Part shown: piece after piece, positions 60,001 through 64,000 of the stretch
Position numbering within the stretch: position 1 is the stretch's first letter
How the letters are laid out: each line of letters begins with the position of its first letter
Origin: Mercenaria mercenaria
Taxonomy: Eukaryota > Mollusca > Bivalvia > Venerida > Veneridae
DNA length: 64,000 bases
Assembly: GCF_021730395.1 (NCBI RefSeq)
Contig: NC_069373.1
Location: forward strand, 44,048,501-44,112,500
Reading direction: 5' to 3'
Program-made: the position numbers and the translations under genes
The notes under the pieces: model-generated
The model's input: only the letters and a program-made list of their open reading frames with translations
Database searches by the model: none
Told to the model about the DNA's origin: nothing

Positions 60001-60353
60001 TGTTCAGTTTATTTTTTCGATAAAAACAGATTCGCGTTTTGTGACACCGAAGAACTGAACTTGATTCAGGTTATATTTTTTGGATCTTGCATTAAAAATG
60101 AAAATATGACATCTGAAAAGGTTGTAAAATTGTCCGAATCTAGGTCGCCAACCCTGCAGCATCTCCTCACCATACAAACTTGCAACCTGGCTGCCCCAGC
60201 AGAACCAAGTGCTGGTATCAGTCGAGTCTTAGCCTTACCAGCGACTGGGTACCTAGTAAATACTATGACCTCATTTTTCCTCCGTTTCATGAATCTAAAA
60301 ATACACAAGACAAATAATACTGAGACTGAGACAATCTGCATGACATCCACCAT
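39822..60353 (-). CDS. Fused bacterial-type glycosyltransferase, TIGR04282 + TIGR04283 (11 exons, 503 aa)
   Basis: Exons (minus order): 60353-60171, 56841-56607, 56113-55967, 54141-54026, 52052-51912, 50469-50337, 49483-49303, 48476-48397, 44399-44302, 41487-41392, 39923-39822. All junctions have AG acceptors and GT donors, and the 1512 nt stay in frame. Residues 6-21 are a hydrophobic signal anchor. Domain 1 (about 28-240) has FTRYPVAGKAKTRL (32-45), GADIPG (140-145), AEDGGYYLIG (170-179) and LQDVDTEED, the DUF2064/TIGR04282 pattern. Domain 2 (252-503) is a GT-A family 2 transferase of the TIGR04283 type: SIIVPTLNEE (253-262), CDGGS (288-292), LHADTKLP with the metal-binding Asp (339-346), YGDQALF (409-415), LMED (432-435), TSYRRW (458-463). 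In bacteria both families sit near the radical SAM gene arsS and are named arsenosugar biosynthesis glycosyltransferases. Substrate here is unknown. Ten introns exclude contamination. Confidence 0.85.
40169..40993 (+). mobile_element. ACAAGAG element with four units
   Basis: Left end ACAAGAGCACCGCCTTGCGG with a hairpin, then CTCATCTGATTTTTTTG. Right end CCAAAAAATCAGATGAG, the exact complement, then CTAAAAAT. The core unit of about 150 bp contains AAAAGCAGGATGGAGTTATG and CTTGATGTACAGGGTCAGC. It lies in the last intron of the transferase gene, antisense to it. Confidence 0.7.
42330..42622 (-). mobile_element. tRNA-headed SINE copy
   Basis: Same family as 31073-31356. A degenerate A-box (GCCTGCATGGCTTAGTGGTTAAGG on the minus strand) and tail words GTTAAATTCAACAAG are visible, with an internal GGCACCTGGG-type segment repeated. 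It is in transferase intron 9. Confidence 0.55.
42743..44257 (+). mobile_element. ACAAGAG element with about seven units
   Basis: Left end ACAAGAGGGCCATGATTGCCCT, then ATCGCTCACCTGAG. Right end TGAGCCTTTGGCTCA, then TGTGAGCTAATAA. Core units of about 160-170 bp contain GGGGCATAATTTGAACAATC and TTTCCTATATAAGTCTATGT. Its right third (GGTTGCCATTGCAACCAGAG, CAAGGATCATCCCTGTGAAG) is shared with 44775-45975. Confidence 0.7.
44775..45975 (+). mobile_element. ACAAGAG element, close relative of 42743-44257
   Basis: Left hairpin AGGGTCATGATGACCCT, then GATCGCTCACCTCAG. Right hairpin CACCATGAGCCTTTGGCTCA, then GGTGAGCTAATAA. It has the same core unit and right third as its neighbour but fewer units. 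It is in transferase intron 8. Confidence 0.7.
46160..46526 (+). mobile_element. Short repeat with GTCTCCCCC hairpin end
   Basis: It opens GCATGTCTTCCCCAATGC and ends AATATGTCTCCCCCAG...a G28 tract (46493-46520), then GACATAATAA, so the right end forms a hairpin through C5/G-run. Internal text CTGTGACCTTGACCTTTGATGG has no coding sense. Confidence 0.5.
46493..46520. repeat. 28-base G homopolymer
   Basis: Uninterrupted G28 in the 3' hairpin arm of the repeat at 46160-46526, where only about six G are needed to pair with the C run. Confidence 0.9.
46530..47661 (+). mobile_element. Repeat with six to seven 150-bp units, ACAAGAG kin
   Basis: Units of about 150-160 bp contain TAAGTAAAAAGGGGGGATAAT, TCATGAAATATTGGTG and TGTGTCATATGATGTGGGTG. 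The right end is GGGGTGAGTAGGATAGC, then GTCAAGCTAAAAAA, like the other family members. The left end merges with the preceding repeat. Confidence 0.55.
48158..48262 (+). mobile_element. SINE 3' fragment
   Basis: A B-box-like GGGTACGAGTCTC is followed by AAAGCTGGAAAGTCATC and TGTGTTGGTGTGACTTC, the tail words of the SINE at 31073-31356. It is truncated on the 5' side. Confidence 0.55.
48542..48737. mobile_element. TTAA-flanked MITE, copy 1
   Basis: The left end is TTAACCTTTAGCCTGC and the right end GCAGGGTAAAGGTTAA. The interior contains GACCAGTGCAGACCA and CATGGTCTGCACTG, which pair. TTAA at both ends fits a piggyBac- or Kolobok-type target. Transferase intron 7. Confidence 0.65.
48739..48990 (+). 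mobile_element. Left-end fragment of an ACAAGAG element
   Basis: ACAAGAGCTGTCAGAAGGACAGC is a hairpin start, directly after the TTAA MITE, followed by GACCTATATAAGAATG-type text. No right end is seen, so it is truncated. Confidence 0.45.
49498..49673. mobile_element. TTAA-type MITE, copy 2 (opposite orientation, left end eroded)
   Basis: TAACCTCTGCTAAATTTC starts it and GCAGGCTAAAGGTTAA ends it. It shares AAATGGACTGGTC and AATTTGGGCAGTACCA with copy 3. It touches the acceptor side of transferase exon 7. Confidence 0.6.
49790..50024. mobile_element. GAGCC-type hairpin MITE, copy 4
   Basis: It is flanked by AAAT on both sides. Same ends and core as copy 1. It is in the transferase intron between exons 6 and 7. 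Confidence 0.8.
51028..51509 (+). mobile_element. Short ACAAGAG element with two units
   Basis: Left end ACAAGAGCACCGTCTACAGG with a hairpin. Right end CTCAGATGAGCTAAC. Two units of about 180 bp share CTACATAGTCCCCTAAT and GACAAACAAGTGTGCAAAG. It is related to the element at 40169-40993. A further ACAAGAG start follows at 51508, with a faint copy to about 51780. Confidence 0.65.
52162..53300. mobile_element. GAGCC-type hairpin MITE, copy 5, split by an insertion
   Basis: It is flanked by ATAT on both sides. The MITE is intact apart from an internal loss and the 933-bp insert near its right end. Without the insert and one GGCGTG, the right terminus reads CTCATGGCGTGGCTC, as in the other copies. 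Confidence 0.85.
52358..53290. mobile_element. 933-bp element of palindromic units with 6-bp target duplication
   Basis: The ends TATGGCAAGCCAATTGTCC and its exact complement begin inverted termini that stay about 90 percent alike for some 140 bp. GGCGTG flanks both sides (52352-52357 and 53291-53296). Inside there are dozens of units about 18-24 bp long, each close to its own complement, such as CGTAAACCATAGTTCACG and CGTGAACCTATGTTTACGG, in mixed orientation. No reading frame of note. I do not recognise the family. Few transposon groups make 6-bp duplications. Confidence 0.75.
55234..55470 (-). mobile_element. tRNA-headed SINE copy
   Basis: Tail words (GTTAAACCCAACAAAAAG and GTTGCCATATCACATATATATG on the minus strand) and body words (CATCCACCATCAAAG) match the family at 31073-31356 and 42330-42622. 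The tRNA head is degraded. Confidence 0.55.
55630..55838. mobile_element. TTAA-flanked MITE, copy 3
   Basis: It begins TTAACCTTTACCCTGC and ends GCAGGCTAAAGGTTAA. It is the most complete copy, with paired inner words CAGTGCAGACC and GGTCTGCACTGG. Close to transferase exon 3. Confidence 0.7.
56521..56640. repeat. 60-bp tandem duplication across a splice donor
   Basis: Positions 56521-56580 and 56581-56640 are the same 60 bp with a change or two near the end. The unit contains the last bases of transferase exon 2 and its GT donor. The exon-proximal donor (after 56607) continues the frame. The distal one (after 56547) would read through an in-frame TAG. Confidence 0.9.
56976..57015. repeat. (CT)n microsatellite
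   Basis: About 20 CT units in transferase intron 1. Confidence 0.9.
57379..57615. mobile_element. GAGCC-type hairpin MITE, copy 6
   Basis: It is flanked by ATTT on both sides (57375-57378 and 57616-57619). Same ends and core as copy 1. Transferase intron 1. Confidence 0.8.
57809..59398. mobile_element. 1.6-kb PIF/Harbinger-like element, non-autonomous
   Basis: Ends GGCCATACCAAATTGATT and AATCAATTTGGTATGGCC are exact complements (18 bp). TAA flanks both sides (57806-57808 and 59399-59401), the TWA duplication of PIF/Harbinger. Near each end the text is similar in inverted form (GCGAGCG with T runs, GGCGGGT). No transposase frame. A degraded SINE-like stretch lies at about 58200-58395. It is in transferase intron 1. 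Confidence 0.75.
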
Positions 60354-61276
60354 GTTTTGATCATGTGACTGCTATCTAACCTCGCTTGTGTTATTCATTG
60401 TGAAATATACTTTGGTATACTTTTATGACAAAAATTATGTCAAATAGTATACTTATAAATTTGTTTTGTTTCAAAATTAACTTTCTGTGTAACTCTCAAC
60501 GCATAATTGATAATTATAATATTGCGTCTTATTATTTTTAATTACGATAGAAGCGACTCTGTCAAAGAATAAACAATATAGTAAATCGTTTCTTGGTTGG
60601 TCAACTTCGGGGAATTTGTGCAAATTGCAAGAGAAATGGAGCAGCATGAACTAATGTTATGTTGTAGAAGAGGAGATCTCACTAAAATTAAGTAAGACAA
60701 AGAACGGCAGCGTTTGAATTTGCTGTCATGTCTAAATCTCCGCAGGCAAAGCCAAGGACAGGTCACAGAATCTGTGTCACTGTCAGATCCTTACCAACCA
60801 TGCAATCCATAACTTAATTCCAAGTATTTTAACTGCCATTTAAACAGGAACAAATGTTAACTGTCTTCAGAGCTGGCGAAACATATTGGTGTCATTGACA
60901 TGAAAAGTCGATTTTTAGCTTGACAACTTTTCAAATGTAGAGAAGAGCATTTGTTGTCAGCTCTTGCCAGTGTCTGCATCGCATTGCAAAAGTTTTGCAT
61001 ATAAACAGATTTCTCTAAATCAAAGAAGTATAAAATACACAGAATGGCAACTGGCTGTAATCTCGCATGAGCTCGTGTCAGAGCGTGATTTGGCGTTATC
61101 TTACTAAAAACAAACATCGGCGAGCATGGAGTTACAATTTGTACCTTTAAAACTACATTTAAAATACATGTTAGCTTCTAAAACAAAATTAGTTTAATGT
61201 GAAATGGTCTTAAGACACGAAGTACACGTTTTTTTTTTGTCATCGAAAGAAGCGTGGTCATACGGTGATAATTATT
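60354..61276. other. Upstream flank of the transferase gene
   Basis: It should contain the promoter and 5' UTR of the minus-strand transferase gene. No TATA box or divergent gene is recognisable. Confidence 0.35.
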
Positions 61277-61280
61277 TTAC

Positions 61281-61718
61281 TGTAACGATTACTAAATGCA
61301 TAAAGGGAAGTAATTGCATTAATATGCAAATTTGTAAACCTGTCAATTGTCACTGGAGTAAAATGACAGTATATATGCACATTAAATCACCTTTGGTGAT
61401 GAGCTAGCTTTTCACCGACGGGATTTGTGTGGCACTAAAACGTTACAAATGGTGGCAGCGGTGGGATGAAGTCAACTGCCGGACTGGAGTTGCCTTACCC
61501 ATGTATTTCCTAGGCCAAATCTCGGGACGAGATTTCTCGGAGGGAAAGTAATGTAACAATTACTAAATGCATAAAGGGAAGTAATTGCATTAATATGCAA
61601 ATTTGTAAACCTGTCAATTGTCACTGGAGTAAAATGACAGTATATATGCACATTAAATCACCTTTGGTGATGAGCTAGCTTTTCCCCGACGGGATTTGTG
61701 TGGCACTAAAACGTTATA
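61281..61718 (+). mobile_element. LTR miniature (TRIM-like), 438 bp
   Basis: Two direct repeats of 167 bp each (61281-61447 and 61552-61718) begin TGTAAC and end in A after CGTTA. They differ at about three positions, so the insertion is fairly young. The 104-bp interior starts with a primer-binding-like TGGTGGCAGCGGTGGGA and ends with a purine-rich GGAGGGAAAG. TTAC flanks both sides (61277-61280 and 61719-61722), a 4-bp duplication as in Gypsy-type elements. There is no room for proteins, so it is a non-coding miniature moved by other elements. Confidence 0.8.
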
Positions 61719-61722
61719 TTAC

Positions 61723-62593
61723 CGATGAATAATTGCTTTCGCATACAAAATGGCGCGTGGAGAAAGTGCCACTTCCGGTAAACGAGATCTCGTTTTTTTG
61801 TCACAGGAGGTTGGCGAATTTGCTCTGTATGCCTTTCAAGTTGCCAATCTATTTATTTTTATAGCTCTTTGTCTAAATTTACTATGTCTAATGCTTTCAA
61901 ACTTTAAACATGTATTAAGCCTCACCTGACATGTTTCATAACTCTAGAATTTCAGATTAATGAAATAAGAGTTCTATGTATAAGCATGCAGTGTTCTCAG
62001 AAACTACCAGGCTAAATGCTTTCAAACTTCACTCATGAGATGACCTCACTTGGCAGTTTACAAATGCATATATGGTCCAAAATGTGCACATTTTGTGCCA
62101 TATCTATACAAATGTACATAATTCTAGCTTTTATATGACAGAAGTCATGGGATGACACTATCCTGACAAATTTCATAATTCTGGCTTACATATTGGCAAA
62201 ATTATGCCCTGTTTTCAATGTAGCAAACTTACACAGCTCCATAGTTTGAAGTTCCAAATTTCTGATTAAAGAAAAAAAAAAGAGAAAAAACCAGTTATTC
62301 CCAAAATGAAAATGCAATGTTTCTATCTACTATTTTCTTTGCCCATCAGAAAGGAGATCGAGCCATTCTTACACCTTAACATCAAGTTTCTGTGTCGTTA
62401 TTGCCAACAGTGCATGAACCTAAATTGAAAATTCTTATATGACTTCAATGAGATGAACAAAACAATTTTAAGCACAACTATTTATATGAAATTAATTGTC
62501 ATATATAAAAAAAAATTATCAAAATTAACAGATTGGGAAATAAAGGCAGTATTTGACAGGTGAAAGATGACTCATGACCTATTTAAATATTTG
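61723..62593. other. No feature recognised
   Basis: Text such as TGCTTTCAAACTT and AATTCTAG recurs loosely and hints at an old repeat, but no ends, frame or family could be set. Confidence 0.3.
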
Positions 62594-63673
62594 TTTTTAT
62601 GCCCCCGAAGGGAGGCATATAGTTTTTGAACCGTCTGTCTGTCTGTCGGTCTGTCAGTCTGTCGGTCTGTCCGCAATTTTCGTGTCCGGTCCATATCTTT
62701 GTCATCGATGGATGGATTTTCAAATAACTTGGCATGAATGTGTACCACAGTAAGACGACGTGCAGTGCGCAAGACCCAGGTCCGTAGCTCAAAGGTCAAG
62801 GTCACACTTAGACGTTAAAGGATAGTGCATTGATGGGCGTGTCCGGTCCATATCTTTGTCGTCGATGGATGGATTTTCAAATAACTTGGCATGAATGTGT
62901 ACCACAGTAAGACGACGTGCAGTGCGCAAGACCCAGGTCCGTAGCTCAAAGGTCAAGGTCCAGTTAGACGTTAAAGGATAGTGTATTGATGGGCGTGTCC
63001 GGTCCATATCTTTGTCGTCGATGGATGGATTTTCAAATAACTTGGCATGAATGTGTACCACAGTAAGACGACGTGCAGTGCGCAAGACCCAGGTCCGTAG
63101 CTCAAAGGTCAAGGTCACACTTAGACGTTAAAGGATAGTGCATTGATGGGCGTGTCCGGTCCATATCTTTGTCATCGATGGATGGATTTTTTAAATAACT
63201 TGGCATGAATGTGTACCACAGTAAGACGACGTGCAGTGCGCAAGACCCAGGTCCGTAGCTCAAAGGTCAAGGTCACACTTAGACGTTAAAGGATAGTGCA
63301 TTGATGGGCGTGTCCGGTCCATATCTTTGTCATCGATGGATGGATTTTCAAATAACTTGGCATGAATGTGTACCACAATAAGACGATGTGTCACACACAA
63401 GACCCAGGTCCGTAGCTCAAAGGTCAAGGTCACACTTAGACGTTAAAGATCATTTTTCATGATAGTGCATTGATGGGCATGTCCGGTCCATATCTTTGTC
63501 ATTCATGCATGGATTTTAAAATAACTATGCATGAATGTGTGACACAGTAAGACGATGTGTCGCGCACAAGACCCAGCTCCGTAGGTCAAAGGTCCTAAAC
63601 TCTAACATTGGCCATAACTATTCATTCAAAGTGCCATCGGGGGCATGTGTCATCCTACGGAGACAGCTCTTGT
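62594..63673 (-). mobile_element. ACAAGAG element with five 157-bp units
   Basis: On the minus strand it starts ACAAGAGCTGTCTCCGTAGG and ATGACACATGCCCCCG, and ends CTATATGCCTCCCTTCGGGG, then GCATAAAAAC. Core units recur at GGGCGTGTCC on the plus strand: 62835, 62991, 63148, 63306, 63475. The first four units are nearly identical, the one nearest the minus-strand start is more diverged. A GACAGACCGACAGAC run lies near its right end. Confidence 0.75.
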
Positions 63674-64000
63674 TTATTTCTACTTTGCAGTTTTATTGTA
63701 ATAAGAAGACTCTTCTGTATTGTAGCTTACAACTGGTACATTAAAACGGTGAACTAACTTATTGTTAACTTACTGTTGTTTTCTCTATCCAAGTCATATA
63801 AGTTTTCTGATTGTTTCAGTCATCTGACACTATTTAGGGCCATTCACAACAAATGTAATTAGTCAAAACAAATCCCTTGTTTTCGCATATAGATCTATAA
63901 TAAAATTTGAGTGCCTGTTGTATTTTACAATTATAATGCTTAGACGTTCAAATTGTGACAAGTCCTTACTAGATCATGGGTTTATCAGTGGATGCTCAGA
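63674..64000. other. No feature recognised
   Basis: AT-rich sequence to the window edge with no gene, repeat family or RNA that I can support. Confidence 0.3.

Noticed and set aside
62572-63118. Minus-strand frames with repeated peptide blocks
   Set aside because: They follow the 157-bp units of the element and have no other support.

Overview
The window looks like nuclear DNA of a bivalve mollusc, probably a venerid-type clam. It is AT-rich, genes are split by many introns, and most of the sequence is short non-autonomous repeats. Several repeat types (ACAAGAG-headed elements with hairpin ends, GAGCC-ended hairpin MITEs, tRNA-headed SINEs) are ones I associate with bivalve genomes. The species call is inference.

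Two complete intron-containing genes can be rebuilt, lying tail to tail. On the + strand (13042-33453) ten exons make a 701-residue receptor: signal peptide, extracellular part with a membrane-proximal cysteine cluster, one transmembrane helix and a cytoplasmic SEFIR domain. This is an IL-17 receptor-like protein. On the - strand (60353-39822) eleven exons make a 503-residue protein with an N-terminal membrane anchor followed by two bacterial-type glycosyltransferase domains. These match the TIGR04282 and TIGR04283 families, which in bacteria accompany arsenosugar biosynthesis genes. Both splice models keep frame through every junction. The first 169 bases hold the 3' end of a third, unidentified gene.

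The rest is mobile or repeated DNA. At 5.4-9.7 kb is a broken APE-endonuclease/RT/RNase H LINE, split by a 985-bp array of small palindromic units. Intron 5 of the receptor gene holds a 5.7-kb hAT-like element with 8-bp target duplications. Inside it lie a LINE reverse-transcriptase fragment, a Harbinger-like MITE with TTA duplication, an RNase H fragment and a mitochondrial-type tRNA-like sequence. Between the two genes are two near-duplicate arrays of about 145-bp units (35.4-39.8 kb). The introns of the transferase gene carry several further ACAAGAG elements, SINEs, MITEs and a 1.6-kb Harbinger-like element. At 52.4-53.3 kb there is a 933-bp element with long inverted termini and a 6-bp target duplication, inserted in a MITE and built almost wholly of short near-palindromic units. 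Beyond the transferase gene lie a 438-bp LTR miniature (TRIM-like) and a 157-bp repeat array.

The most promising items are the fused bacterial-type transferase gene and the palindromic-unit elements, which match no transposon class that I recognise.
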